A stretch of DNA of 64,000 bases from Opitutia bacterium (GCA_016217545.1 JACRHT010000011.1:62001-126000), one strand, 5' to 3'; positions 1-10,241 are shown, counted from the stretch's first letter. Notes: generated by a model from the letters alone, not told the origin. Program-made: numbers and translations.

Positions 1-2616
1 GCCGGCCGCCTCGGCGTTGGCGTAGACGAGCGCGCGGATCGAATTGAGCGAGTTGTAGAGGAAGTGCGGGTTGAGCTGGTAACGCAGCAGCTCGAGCTGC
101 GCCTTCTCCTCGGCCAGACGCGCCGCGAGCTTCTCGTCCTGGTCGAGCCGGTGCAACCGCTCGAGTTCCGCGTTCTTGCGCGCCAGCTCCGCCGTGCGCT
201 GCGCGATCACGTCCTCCAGCCGCGTGCGCTCCCGCAACAGCCGACGAATGCGCCAGCGGATGTAGGCGAACAGCGCGAGCGAACCGAGCACGAGGTAAAC
301 CGCCACCGCCCACAGCGTCTGCCACCACGGCGCGAGCACCACGAGCGGCACGCTCACGGGCACCGTCCAACGTCCGTCGCCCGTGCGACCGCGCGCCTCG
401 AACACATAGCGCCCCGGCGGCAAATTCGTGAACACCCGCTCGCCGCGCGCCTCCACTTCCGTCGCACCGTCGCCGAAGCCGACGAGCCGCGTTTCGTAGC
501 GCGCGTCCGTCTCTCCCGCCAGCCCCGGAGCCGCGAAACGGAATCGCACCGTCGCGCTCCCGGGACCGATTTGCAGCGGGCCGTCGCTCGCGAGCGGCGC
601 CCTGCGTCCGTCGCCGAGCCCGATCTCGCGCAACGTCGTCGGCCCGAGCGGCGCGGGCGCGCGTTGACGCCATTCCTGCAAATCGATGCGCAGGTATTCC
701 GCCTGGCCGAGCACCCAGAGCACCTCCCGTCCGTCGACGCGATCGAGGTAGAGCGACGCCTTGCCCGCGAGTCGCTGCATGTCGGGCAACGGCACGGGAA
801 TGAACACTCCGTCGCGCACGCAGCCGAGTTGCAGCGCCGCCGCCGGATCGATCGGGCCGCCCGGCATCGCGAGCACCCAAAAATCCCCGCGCCCGTCCTG
901 CGCGATCGCGCGCGCCGTCAGCGTGCCGTCGGTGAAGGCTTTGCCGAAAGCCGTCTCCGCCCGGAAGCGCTTCGTCTCCGCGTCGAAGCGATACAGCCCG
1001 CGCGGAGTGATGAACAGCGGCGCGCCGGCGACCTCCGCCACGCCGATCCCACCCTCGCCGACCGGCAGTCCGGCCTCGCGACCGTAATTCACCGCGCGCG
1101 GCTCCCCGCCGCCCGGGCCGGACGGAAACTCCACGCGCCACACACCTTGATTGTCCGTGCCGAGCCAGAGCGCGCCGTCGCGATCCTCGACGATCGAGTT
1201 GCCGCGCACGTCCCGCGTTCCGCCGATTTGCTGCCACTCCGCACCGTGCCGCTCCCAACGATACAGGCCGCGCAGCGTCGCCGTGTAGGCGATGTCGCTC
1301 GAAGCGCGCGTCACGGCGATGGCGAAAATGTTCGTGACGGACTTGATCTTGCGCGCGGTGCCTTGCGCATCGATCTCCCACAACCCGCCGAGCGCGCCCA
1401 CGAGCAGCGTGTCGCCCGCGGGCTTGAACGCCCAGATCTTGTCGTCGATCGGCGACCAGCGGGCGAAACGCGTGATGCCCCCCGGCACCGCCGCCGGCTC
1501 GAGCCGATTGAGTCCCTGCGCGCCGCTCGCGAGCAGGCGCCCGTGCCAGCGGAAAGCCGCGGACGAGGCGTGCCGCCGCAAGCCGTTGGCCGCGCCGAAC
1601 CACGTGTAGGCGGGATGCACCTCCGCGCGCGCCACGCCCCACTCCGAGCCGACCCAAAGCACGTCGCGCTGGTCGTCCGGCGTGAGGCTCGTCGCGGTGC
1701 TCGACTCCAACCCGGTGTCCTCGTTGAGCCACGCCTGGAAATTCAGCTGCGCATCGAGCAGCACCGCGCCGCCCTGCAGCAAGCCCAGCGCATAGCGACC
1801 GTCGCCGAGGCGCACGCCGCTGTAGAGGCGCTTGGACTTGAACAGCTCGTCGAGCGGGTGCGGCTCGAGCGTGAGCTTCCTGCCGTCCCAGCGGCCGAGC
1901 CCCGCCACCACGCCGTGCTCGCCTTCGAGGCCCATGAGCCAGCCGCCGCGCGGATGCGGCACAGCGAAGTGCGGAAAGTAGTTGCCGAGCTTGTCCGCCG
2001 GATCGCCGAGTTCCTCCCATTTGCCGCCCTCGACCGGTTTCATCCAGCCGCGCGTCAACGCCACGAGCAGATGGTCGCCGAGCCAGAACGACAGCACGAT
2101 GCCGCGCTCGCCGGTCAGCCAGTAGTCGAATTTCCCATCGCGCCACCGCAGCAGCGCCGTGTTGCCCTGGAACCAGATGCCTTGGTCGGTGACGTGCACC
2201 TGCCACAGCGTGCCGAGATCGCCGGCCTCCTTCGGCACGAGCGCGCGCAACGAGTGAAACGTCCGGCGCCCATCCGCCCCGCGCTCGATGCGGCCGAGTT
2301 CGTTCACGCCCGCGACCCACACCGTGCCCGCCGCGTCGACCCCGAGTCCGCGCACGTAGGCGCCGCTGGGCACCGCGATCTGGCGCCAAGTTTGCCCATC
2401 GAATTCGAGCACGCGATCGAAGTTGCCGAACAGCACCGTGCCGTCGGGCGCGACCGCGCCATCCCAGATCTGGTTGAGACCGCCGTTCACGCGCGGCGGA
2501 AAATTGCGCACCAGCGGCAATCCCCGCTCGCGATCCGGTTCCGCCCGCCCGCCCGCCGCACTCACGAGCGCGAGCGCGAACGCGAGCAAAGTCGGAAGAG
2601 CGAAACGTGGGCGCAC
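1..2616 (-). CDS. Beta-propeller sensor histidine kinase, LytS/YehU type (3' end off window)
   Basis: Membrane sensor kinase reading leftward and cut by the window edge after 872 codons. The GTG start at 2616 is followed by a short Arg-bearing then hydrophobic segment (FALPTLLAFALALVSAAGG), a probable signal peptide. The next ~650 residues carry repeated W-G/D-blade motifs such as GALWLGTDNQGVWRVEF and DVLWVGSEWGVARAE, typical of two-component-regulator propellers. A Y_Y_Y-like Ig domain follows (NLPPGRYVFEARGRTGDG), then one membrane helix near residue 760-780 and a coiled coil. The last visible stretch is the His_kinase (PF06580) box YQLNPHFLYNSLNSIRAL with the phospho-accepting His at about residue 851; the ATPase domain would lie outside. 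Families of this build usually sense extracellular polymers or sugars and pair with a LytTR regulator, which here would be off-window. The start could lie further upstream because the frame stays open, but the signal peptide favours 2616. Confidence 0.88.
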   Translation of the reverse strand, partial: MRPRFALPTLLAFALALVSAAGGRAEPDRERGLPLVRNFPPRVNGGLNQIWDGAVAPDGTVLFGNFDRVLEFDGQTWRQIAVPSGAYVRGLGVDAAGTVWVAGVNELGRIERGADGRRTFHSLRALVPKEAGDLGTLWQVHVTDQGIWFQGNTALLRWRDGKFDYWLTGERGIVLSFWLGDHLLVALTRGWMKPVEGGKWEELGDPADKLGNYFPHFAVPHPRGGWLMGLEGEHGVVAGLGRWDGRKLTLEPHPLDELFKSKRLYSGVRLGDGRYALGLLQGGAVLLDAQLNFQAWLNEDTGLESSTATSLTPDDQRDVLWVGSEWGVARAEVHPAYTWFGAANGLRRHASSAAFRWHGRLLASGAQGLNRLEPAAVPGGITRFARWSPIDDKIWAFKPAGDTLLVGALGGLWEIDAQGTARKIKSVTNIFAIAVTRASSDIAYTATLRGLYRWERHGAEWQQIGGTRDVRGNSIVEDRDGALWLGTDNQGVWRVEFPSGPGGGEPRAVNYGREAGLPVGEGGIGVAEVAGAPLFITPRGLYRFDAETKRFRAETAFGKAFTDGTLTARAIAQDGRGDFWVLAMPGGPIDPAAALQLGCVRDGVFIPVPLPDMQRLAGKASLYLDRVDGREVLWVLGQAEYLRIDLQEWRQRAPAPLGPTTLREIGLGDGRRAPLASDGPLQIGPGSATVRFRFAAPGLAGETDARYETRLVGFGDGATEVEARGERVFTNLPPGRYVFEARGRTGDGRWTVPVSVPLVVLAPWWQTLWAVAVYLVLGSLALFAYIRWRIRRLLRERTRLEDVIAQRTAELARKNAELERLHRLDQDEKLAARLAEEKAQLELLRYQLNPHFLYNSLNSIRALVYANAEAAG

Positions 2617-2693
2617 GGCGTCAGAAAAACGAAACGATCTCGCAGGGCGAGCCGGTTCGCGCCGCCGCCCACGGACGGGACGGCGGCGCGTGC

Positions 2694-3722
2694 TCAGCTG
2701 ACCGGCATGAGCAGAAATCCTCGCAGCCCGCCGTCCTTCAAACCGGTGCCCGCGATCCAGCCCGCCGCGTTCACGGCGACCGCTTTTTGCAGGAGCCAGC
2801 CGGGCGCGGCCTTCACGTAATCCGCCAGCGCGCGCATGCCGTCGGCCGGCGTCCAGCGAAACGCCTCGCGGCGTCCGTTGTCGTCCATGTAGCGCCCGAC
2901 CACGACGCGCGCGTCGTTGGCGGCCAGCGCTTCGCTCTGGTGGCTCACGCTCGAGTTCAAATCGTAGGTGCGACCGCCCTCGTGCAGGAACGCATGGATG
3001 TTGCCCTGCGGCGTCATCAGCCGCCCGCACACACGACCGCCCGGCGTCAGCGCCGTGCCCCACAGGCCGCCGCCGGTCTCGGGCTTGATCAGCGTCACCG
3101 CGTCGCCCCACCACAGCGCGATCTGCGACTGCGTTTCGAAGAGCCCGCACGCGCAATTCGCCAGCACGGTGCCCGAGTCGTTCAACGCCATCGCCACCGC
3201 GTTGCCGCCGGTCTGCACCGGCATGAAGCGCGGCTCGCCACCGTCGTGGAGAAAAACGCGCCGGCGCACGCGACCGTCCGAAACGAAGGTCACGTGGCCC
3301 GCCACTTCGCCGACGTTGTTCACGCCGGCCGCGCAGCTCTCGGCCTCGGGCCAGAACTCCGCGCCGAAGCCGTTGCGATGCGCCGCCCACGCGTGGAGCG
3401 GACCAGCGCCCGCGCGCCGCTGACCGGCGAGCAGGCCGTTGCCGCTGAGGCTCGTCACCGGCACGCCGCCCGCGACGCTCGTGCGCTCCACCAGCGCGCC
3501 GTTGTCGCGCACGAAGCCGCGCACCGCGTCGGGCTTCACGACGCGCTCCGTCGGGTGTCCGTAAAGCGCGACCTGCCCCGCGTCGTTCAGCGCCACCGGC
3601 AGCAGCGGCACGCCGGGCGCGAGTTCGCCGAGGTCTTCGAGCCGATAAGCGGCCGGATGCTCGGCCAGACGTTCCCGCGGGGACGTCGAGGCGAAGGGCG
3701 GATGGGAGGTGACCGCGGGCAT
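2694..3722 (-). CDS. HAF-repeat (probable extracellular repeat) protein
   Basis: 342-residue protein composed of degenerate ~45-residue repeats of the HAF type, visible as NDAGQVALYG, NNVGEVAGHV, NDSGTVLANC and NAAGWIAGTG, each following a residue run that describes a short beta blade. Function of the family is unknown; members are usually exported or surface proteins. No convincing signal peptide is seen at the chosen ATG, so export is uncertain. It lies 78 bp upstream of, and in the same direction as, the propeller kinase at 1-2616, so the two may be co-transcribed. Nothing in the sequence indicates an enzymatic activity. Confidence 0.72.
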   Translation of the reverse strand: MPAVTSHPPFASTSPRERLAEHPAAYRLEDLGELAPGVPLLPVALNDAGQVALYGHPTERVVKPDAVRGFVRDNGALVERTSVAGGVPVTSLSGNGLLAGQRRAGAGPLHAWAAHRNGFGAEFWPEAESCAAGVNNVGEVAGHVTFVSDGRVRRRVFLHDGGEPRFMPVQTGGNAVAMALNDSGTVLANCACGLFETQSQIALWWGDAVTLIKPETGGGLWGTALTPGGRVCGRLMTPQGNIHAFLHEGGRTYDLNSSVSHQSEALAANDARVVVGRYMDDNGRREAFRWTPADGMRALADYVKAAPGWLLQKAVAVNAAGWIAGTGLKDGGLRGFLLMPVS

Positions 3723-3906
3723 CGGGATTGCCCGGCAAACTGCGCTGCCACGCGCGACTCACGACTGGCGATTGACCAACGGCCCGGCGGGATTGACCAG
3801 CGGCGAGGAAGCCACTCGCCGGGAGCAAATTAGTCCTCGTGCCGTCTGCCGATTTTCCCAAGTTTCGGGATTCAATCGGCAAACCCCGCGCGCCGATGTT
3901 CAGGAG

Positions 3907-5024
3907 ATGAAAGTCGAACAGCTGCTTTTTACCCCCGCCCAGGAATGGTGCCCGCACCACGGCTCGCTCGCCGGCGTCGCGCCGCAATTCGTGCTCGTCT
4001 TCGGCGAACGCGCCCTGCTCACCGCGCCGAACCTCGCCGGGCTGCGCGCGCGCTTCCCGTCCGCGCGCCTCGTTTGCTGCTCCACCGCCGGCGAAATCGT
4101 CGGCACGGAAGTGCATGTCGGCTCGCTCACCGCCACCGCCGTCGCCTTCGAGCGCAGCGAGGTGCGCTGCCTCTCCACCACCATCGCGCAACCCTCCGAC
4201 AGTCGCGCGTGCGGCGCCCACCTCGGCCGCGAACTCGCGCGGCCGGACCTCGCGCATGTCTTCGTGCTCTGCGACGGCGCGATCACCAACGGCAGCGAAT
4301 TCGTCGCCGGCCTCGTCGCGCACCTGCCCGCCGCCGTCAAAGTCACCGGCGGCCTCGCCGGCGACGGCGATCGTTTCGAAAAAACATTGGTCGGTCTCGA
4401 CGAACTCCCGACCGATGGCCGCATCGTCGCACTCGGTTTCTACGGCACCCAGCTGCGCGTGCACTACGGCTGCGAGGGCGGCTGGTCGTCCTTCGGTCCC
4501 GAGCGCATCGTGACGCGCTCCGTCGGCAACCAACTCTTCGAACTCGACGGCCGTTCCGCGCTCGACCTCTACAAGAGTTACCTCGGCGACCAGGCACGCG
4601 GTTTGCCGGGCACCGCGTTCCGCTTCCCGCTCAGCGTCCACCCGATCGGCGCCGCCGCGCCGGTCGTGCGCACCATTCTCTCGATCGACGACGCCGCGCC
4701 GAGCATGACGTTCGCCGGCGACATCCCGATGGGCGCGCGCGTGCGCTTCATGCGCGCTTCCTACGAGGACATCATCGACGGCGCCGCCCGCGCCGCCACC
4801 GCCGCCCGCGGCGACGAACCGGAACTCGTGCTCTGCGTCAGCTGCATCGGCCGCCGCATCGTGCTCGGCCAGCGCACCGAGGAGGAAACCGAACTCGTCC
4901 GCGACGCCGTCGGCACCCGCTCCGTCATCACCGGTTTCTACTCCTACGGCGAACTCGCGCCGCAGGGCGACGGCGCCTGCCAGCTGCACAACCAGACGAT
5001 GACGATCACGTCGCTGTCCGAAGC

Positions 5025-5028
<4 letters not shown>
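3907..5028 (+). CDS. FIST domain sensory protein
   Basis: 373-residue soluble protein with FIST_N (about residues 20-220) and FIST_C (about 225-355). The signature CCSTAGEI near residue 58 and the closing GFYSYGELAP are classic FIST motifs. The family is a ligand-sensing module, thought to bind small molecules such as amino acids, and is normally encoded beside or fused to signalling proteins. Here the stop overlaps the start of the hybrid kinase in an ATGA, strongly implying translational coupling and a shared pathway. The start was set at ATG 3907 because homology begins there; AGGAG abuts the ATG with no spacing, so the true ribosome site is unclear. The frame extends upstream, but that part has no recognisable domain. 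Confidence 0.9.
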
Positions 5029-6544
<1,516 letters not shown>

Positions 6545-6548
<4 letters not shown>

Positions 6549-6570
6549 CCCGCGACCTGCGTTTGGCGGC
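6545..6570. repeat. GTAG-type REP-like element (degenerate), overlapping a stop codon
   Basis: Begins GTAGCCCGCGACCT, nearly identical to the starts of the elements at 8997 and 16585 (GTAGCCCGCGATCT and GTAGCCCGCGACCT). The hairpin partner on the right is poor, so it looks decayed. Bases 6546-6548 are the TAG stop of the hybrid kinase. Confidence 0.6.
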
Positions 6571-6663
6571 TTGTCATCGCGAGGTCCGTGAAGCGGCCCT
6601 TGGCGATCCAGCTGCCCCCGCCTCCCGTCAACCGACCGCTTGACGGCCCCCCGCCCGCCCCAG

Positions 6664-6726
6664 CAAGTTCCAAGGGCCAAGTCCCAAGTAACAAGCCCCG
6701 AGATTTCGGCTTCCGTCTTGTTACTT
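6664..6726. repeat. AAGTTCCAAG / AAGTAACAAG palindromic intergenic repeat
   Basis: The stretch consists of AAGTTCCAAGGGCCAAGT-like iterations and ends in a perfect 10-bp inverted repeat, AAGTAACAAG (6686-6695) against CTTGTTACTT (6717-6726), with a 21-nt loop. It fills the gap in front of the topoisomerase gene. The phrase-like AAGTTCCAAGT unit resembles dispersed intergenic repeats rather than a regulatory site. Confidence 0.6.
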
Positions 6727-6758
6727 GAGGCCTGTCACCTCCCACTTTCTCCCCGCAG

Positions 6759-8978
6759 ATGTCCAAGAAGAAACCGTCCAAGAAACCCACCGACCAAGCC
6801 GAGCTTCCGCTCGACGCCGCCAGTGCCGCCGCCGCTGCACCGGAGGACAGAGGGCAGAAGGCCGCAGACGGAGATTCGAAGACGGAAACCGCTTCATCCG
6901 GTCCGTCCTCCGCAATCAGTCCTCCGTCCTCCGCATCCGCCCAGCCCTCAGCTCCCAGCTCTCAGCTCTCAGCTTCCGCAGACGCCCCGCGCCGCGCCAA
7001 GGGCGAAAAGGTCCAGGACGAAACCGCGCCGCTCGCGAAAGCCTACCGCAACTGGTTCCTCGACTACGCCAGCTACGTCATCCTCGACCGCGCCGTCCCG
7101 CACCTCGACGACGGCCTGAAACCCGTCCAACGCCGCGTGCTCCACACGCTGTGGGACATGGACGACGGCCGCTTCCACAAGGTCGCCAACGTCGTCGGCG
7201 CCACGATGAAGCTGCACCCGCACGGCGACGCCTCCATCGGCGCCGCGCTCGTCGGCATCGCCCAACGCGGGTGGCTCATCGAGCCGCAAGGCAACTTCGG
7301 CAACACCATGACGGGCGACGAAGCCGCCGCCCCGCGTTACATCGAAGCGCGCCTGACGCCGTTCGCGCGCGAAGTGCTCTTCAACCCGAAGACGACGACG
7401 TGGCAGCTCAGCTACGACGGCCGCGCCAAGGAGCCCGTCACCCTCCCCGCCAAGTTCCCCATCGCGCTCCTCGAGGGCGCCGACGGCATCGCGGTCGGCC
7501 TGTCGACGAAGATTCTCCCGCACAATTTCAACGACCTCTGCCGCGCCGCGATCAATCACCTGCAAGGGAAAACCTTCCGCATCCTCCCCGACTTCCCGAC
7601 GGGCGGCACCGCCGACTTCGCCGAATACAACGACGGCGAGCGCGGCGGCAAGGTGAAGGTCCGCGCCAAGATCGAAGCGCGCTCCAAGTATCTCCTCGCC
7701 GTCACCGAACTGCCCTTCGGCGTCACCACCGAATCGCTCATCGAGTCGATCCTCGCCGCCAACGCGAAGGGCAAGATCAAGATCAAGCACGTCGACGACA
7801 ACACCGCCGACTCCGTCGAAATCCTCATCCACCTGCCGCAGGGCTCCGAGCCCGAGAAGGTCATCCAGCAGCTCTACGTGTTCACCAGCTGCCAGGTGCA
7901 GCTCAACCCCGCCGCCTGCGTCATCGTCCGCGGCGAGAACGGCGAGGACAAACCGCAGTTCCTCGGCGTCCGCGAAATCCTCAAGCGCTCGGTCGACGCC
8001 ACCAAGGAGCTCCTCAAGCGCGAACTCGAGATCAAGCTCGGCGAACTCGAGCAGCAGTGGCACTGGGATTCGCTCGAGCGCATCTTCATCGAGAACCGCA
8101 TCTACCACCGCATCGAGAAATCGAAGACGTGGGAAAGCGTGCTCGAGGAAATCCGCACGGGCTTGAAGCCCTTCGTGAAGACGCTCCGCCGCGAAGTGAC
8201 AGACGAGGACATCACGCGACTCACCGAAATCCGCATCAAACGCATCTCCGCCTACAACCGTTTCCAAGCCGACGAGGCCATCAAGAAAATCGAGGACGGC
8301 ATCAAGGAGACCAAGGCCAATCTCAAGAACCTCACCGGCTACTCCGTCGCGTGGTTCGAAATGTTGCAGGAAAAATACGGCAAGGGCATCAAACGCCGCA
8401 CCAGCTACGACGAGATCGAGCAGATCGACGCCTCCGCCGTCGTCTCCGCCAACCAGCGCCTCTACGTCAACCGCGACGACGGCTTCATCGGCCTCAACTG
8501 GCGCCAGCACGAATTCGTCACCGAGTGCACGATCCTCGATAGCGTGCTCACGATCATGGGCGACGCCTCGCTCAAGGTCACGAAGGTCGCCGACAAGGTT
8601 TTCATGGGCCGCGACATTCGGCACATCTCCATCTGGCCGAAGGACGGCGACCAGAAGTTCTACACCATGGTCTACCGCGACGGCCCCGACGGGAAGACGT
8701 TCGCGAAGAAATTCCAGATCGGCGGCCTGAGCCGCGACAAGCTCTACCCGCTCGCCAAGAGCGAAGGCTCGAAGCTCGTGTGGCTGCACGTCGCCGACAA
8801 GGAGAAGGACATGCCGAAGAACATCCACGTGAGCCTCGACGGCCGCAGCGGCGCCCGCGTCCGCGAACTGGACTTCGATCTCACCTCCATCCCCGTCAGC
8901 ACCCGCACCTCCAAAGGCCTCACGGTCACCAAGTGGGCCGTGAAGGAAGTGAAGCCGAACGATCTGGAGCTAAAGTAA
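6759..8978 (+). CDS. DNA topoisomerase IV subunit A-like protein (ParC/GyrA family)
   Basis: 739-residue type IIA topoisomerase breakage-reunion subunit. After a low-complexity N-terminal tail the core starts near residue 92 (YRNWFLDYASYVILDRAVP) and contains KPVQRRVLHTLWDM, the HPHGD motif and the catalytic tyrosine Tyr194 in APRYIEARL. The C-terminal part (about 480-739) shows SVLTIMGDASLKV and later strands rather than a full six-bladed GyrA-box propeller, matching the short ParC-like paralog of Bacteroidetes and Verrucomicrobia. It should pair with a ParE/GyrB-like ATPase subunit, which is not in the window. Residues ~27-75 (Ser/Pro/Ala-rich) are encoded by repeat-like DNA and are not expected in the family. 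ATG 6759 has no clear ribosome binding site. Whether it decatenates, relaxes or supercoils cannot be told from sequence. Confidence 0.9.
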   Translation: MSKKKPSKKPTDQAELPLDAASAAAAAPEDRGQKAADGDSKTETASSGPSSAISPPSSASAQPSAPSSQLSASADAPRRAKGEKVQDETAPLAKAYRNWFLDYASYVILDRAVPHLDDGLKPVQRRVLHTLWDMDDGRFHKVANVVGATMKLHPHGDASIGAALVGIAQRGWLIEPQGNFGNTMTGDEAAAPRYIEARLTPFAREVLFNPKTTTWQLSYDGRAKEPVTLPAKFPIALLEGADGIAVGLSTKILPHNFNDLCRAAINHLQGKTFRILPDFPTGGTADFAEYNDGERGGKVKVRAKIEARSKYLLAVTELPFGVTTESLIESILAANAKGKIKIKHVDDNTADSVEILIHLPQGSEPEKVIQQLYVFTSCQVQLNPAACVIVRGENGEDKPQFLGVREILKRSVDATKELLKRELEIKLGELEQQWHWDSLERIFIENRIYHRIEKSKTWESVLEEIRTGLKPFVKTLRREVTDEDITRLTEIRIKRISAYNRFQADEAIKKIEDGIKETKANLKNLTGYSVAWFEMLQEKYGKGIKRRTSYDEIEQIDASAVVSANQRLYVNRDDGFIGLNWRQHEFVTECTILDSVLTIMGDASLKVTKVADKVFMGRDIRHISIWPKDGDQKFYTMVYRDGPDGKTFAKKFQIGGLSRDKLYPLAKSEGSKLVWLHVADKEKDMPKNIHVSLDGRSGARVRELDFDLTSIPVSTRTSKGLTVTKWAVKEVKPNDLELK
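6840..6990. repeat. Repeat-derived segment inside the topoisomerase gene
   Basis: In-frame DNA built of GGAGGACAGAGGGCAGA-like and inverse CCTCCGTCCTCCGC phrases, followed by iterated CAGCTCTCAGCTCTCAGC. The left and right arms are roughly inverted copies. The CCTCCGTCCTCCG wording is the same as in the intergenic stretch at 14084-14149. It encodes the Ser-rich tail at residues ~27-75. Confidence 0.6.
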
Positions 8979-8996
8979 GCCGCCCGCGACCTTCCG

Positions 8997-9021
8997 GTAG
9001 CCCGCGATCTCCGAGCGCGGG
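8997..9021. repeat. GTAG-type REP element
   Basis: GTAG at 8997-9000 followed by a hairpin with arms CCCGCG and CGCGGG around a 9-nt loop. It lies 18 bp after the stop of the topoisomerase gene and overlaps the GTG that would open the downstream nuclease remnant. Confidence 0.7.
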
Positions 9022-9236
9022 TGCCGCCTTCCCTCAGCGCGCCCCAATCCGACACGTTTCTCGCCCGCGTGCAGAGCGTCACCAGCTGCACCGCGAAGCG
9101 CGACAAATACGACCGCTATCTCGCCGCCGTATTTCTCACACTCGAGGGCGGCACCGAGACCTTCCTCAACAACGCCTTTCCCACCGCCGGCCACGCCGTG
9201 GTGAAACGCGCGCGGGAGGTTAACAACAGGGGCTAG
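9021..9236 (+). pseudogene. C-terminal remnant of a micrococcal-nuclease-like protein
   Basis: 71 codons from GTG 9021. The segment KRDKYDRYLAAVFL, then FLNNAFPTAGHAVVKRA, resembles the last third of SNase-like (thermonuclease) domains, in which K-Y-x-R-x-L-A-x-V is followed by LN..L...G.A. The catalytic N-terminal half (DGDT...R.R..G.D.PE) is absent upstream, where the topoisomerase gene and a REP element sit, so this is probably a broken gene rather than an active enzyme. It forms the left edge of a lower-GC islet. Identification rests on a short match; it could also be an unrelated small open frame. Confidence 0.45.
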
Positions 9237-9245
9237 TGATCACCC

Positions 9246-9935
9246 TTAAACAATTTCGTCGCTCTTACTCAGGTTATGCGAAGCACAGAGGAGCTGGATG
9301 TTCTGCGGGTCAGTTGAAGAGCCACCCTTTGACCAAGGAATGATGTGATCGAAGTGCAGGTCTTTGGAAGTGCCACACTGCGCACACTTGCCCCCGTCGC
9401 GTTTCCAAACCTCACGTTTTACCGCCGTAGGTATCATTCGGCCCGGGTTCGGCTGCGCAGGCACTGGCTGCGTATCATCTTCTTCTCCCAGAACCGCAGT
9501 CAGCTTGAACTTAAAGACCTTTCTTTTCTCCGCTTGCTCAACCCACGCATCTTCTAGGTGAAACACGCCATTGTAGGACCAGATGCCGTCCTTGATTTTT
9601 TCATAGACTCGCACGCGTTCCGGGACGCGCAAACCAGCCTTGAACGCCAACGCTGCGCTCTTGAATTTGCCATTCTCAGTTGGGCGACCCGTCTTCGTGA
9701 ATTCGGGCTGATCCACCAACTCCGGATACTTGCAGTCCGCCGTCTTGTTCTCGTTGTGTCCTTCGTAGATAAGCACGCGTCCGTCTTCTTCAACACGATC
9801 GGCGTAGGGGGCATTTGGTCGCACAGACATCAAGATCACCGAATGCTTCCCGTGCAGCCGGAAGTTCATTCCTCGCTGCAAGCTCGTGCCCTCTTTGAGG
9901 CACATCTCTGGGTATGAGATGATCTCGTAAGCCAT
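9246..9935 (-). CDS. SRA-like / HNH endonuclease (putative modification-dependent restriction enzyme)
   Basis: 229 residues. The N-terminal ~60 residues (GKHSVILMSVRP...DGRVLIYEGH) look like the YDG/SRA fold that flips modified bases. The C-terminal HNH domain has zinc ligands C184xxC187 and C217xxH220, and catalytic D196-H197, N212 and H220 within FDHIIPWSKGG...NIQLLC. An SRA-HNH fusion is the build of type IV, methylation-dependent restriction enzymes (ScoMcrA-like), so the likely role is cutting foreign DNA with modified cytosine. The ATG lies 1 bp after the stop of the XRE regulator, so the two form an operon. Base composition is clearly lower in GC than the neighbours, indicating acquisition by transfer. 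The SRA assignment is weaker than the HNH one. Confidence 0.85.
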   Translation of the reverse strand: MAYEIISYPEMCLKEGTSLQRGMNFRLHGKHSVILMSVRPNAPYADRVEEDGRVLIYEGHNENKTADCKYPELVDQPEFTKTGRPTENGKFKSAALAFKAGLRVPERVRVYEKIKDGIWSYNGVFHLEDAWVEQAEKRKVFKFKLTAVLGEEDDTQPVPAQPNPGRMIPTAVKREVWKRDGGKCAQCGTSKDLHFDHIIPWSKGGSSTDPQNIQLLCASHNLSKSDEIV

Positions 9936-9936
9936 T

Positions 9937-10182
9937 TCAGCTTTCCGTTCCCAACAACCAACCCACCGAGACGCCCAGCGCCGCAGCCAGAGCTTTCACC
10001 TCAAAGTCCGAAACGTAACGGCTTCCCGCCTCGAGTTTGGCAATTCCGGCTCGATCAATGGCGACACCTCTCGCTGCGAGCTTTCCAGAAAGCGCGTCCT
10101 GCGAGAGCTTCGGTTTGAGCGCCAGCCGAGCTTTTTTTACCCGCCTCCCGACGAGATTATTGTTCTTTTTTGGAACACCCAC
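9937..10182 (-). CDS. XRE-family transcriptional regulator (controller of the HNH operon)
   Basis: 81-residue single-domain helix-turn-helix protein of the Cro/C1 type: RRVKKARLALKPKLSQDALSGKLA, then GIAKLEAGSRYVSDFEVKALAAAL. The GTG start (10182-10180) lies against an operator: the palindrome at 10161-10177 falls within its first codons, and a near-identical copy lies at 10214-10232 upstream. Its stop is 1 bp before the endonuclease ATG. Size, position and paired operators are those of C (controller) proteins in restriction systems, which autoregulate to delay nuclease expression. No partner methyltransferase is present, which fits a type IV nuclease that needs none. Confidence 0.85.
   Translation of the reverse strand: MGVPKKNNNLVGRRVKKARLALKPKLSQDALSGKLAARGVAIDRAGIAKLEAGSRYVSDFEVKALAAALGVSVGWLLGTES
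10161..10177. promoter_or_regulatory. Operator O2 (start codon proximal)
   Basis: TGTTCTTTTTTGGAACA, an inverted repeat TGTTC...GAACA that differs from O1 at only two central positions. It overlaps codons 2-7 of the XRE gene, so binding there would block transcription or its early elongation. Confidence 0.7.
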
Positions 10183-10213
10183 TCGTCCAGGTTACCAGGT
10201 CTCGACTTGAATA

Positions 10214-10232
10214 GTGTTCCATTTTGGAACAC
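10214..10232. promoter_or_regulatory. Operator O1 in the divergent promoter region
   Basis: GTGTTCCATTTTGGAACAC, perfect 8-bp arms around TTT. Its centre is 54 bp from that of O2. It lies 9 bp in front of the divergent gene at 10242 and 31 bp upstream of the XRE start, placed to control both directions. Confidence 0.75.
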
Positions 10233-10241
10233 TGAATCAAC

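Noticed and set aside
64-2820. Very long open frame on the plus strand (over 900 codons)
   Set aside because: It is the antisense of the propeller kinase: its translation is Arg/Ala/His-rich low-complexity, while the minus strand gives a coherent signal peptide, propeller blades and a histidine kinase box.
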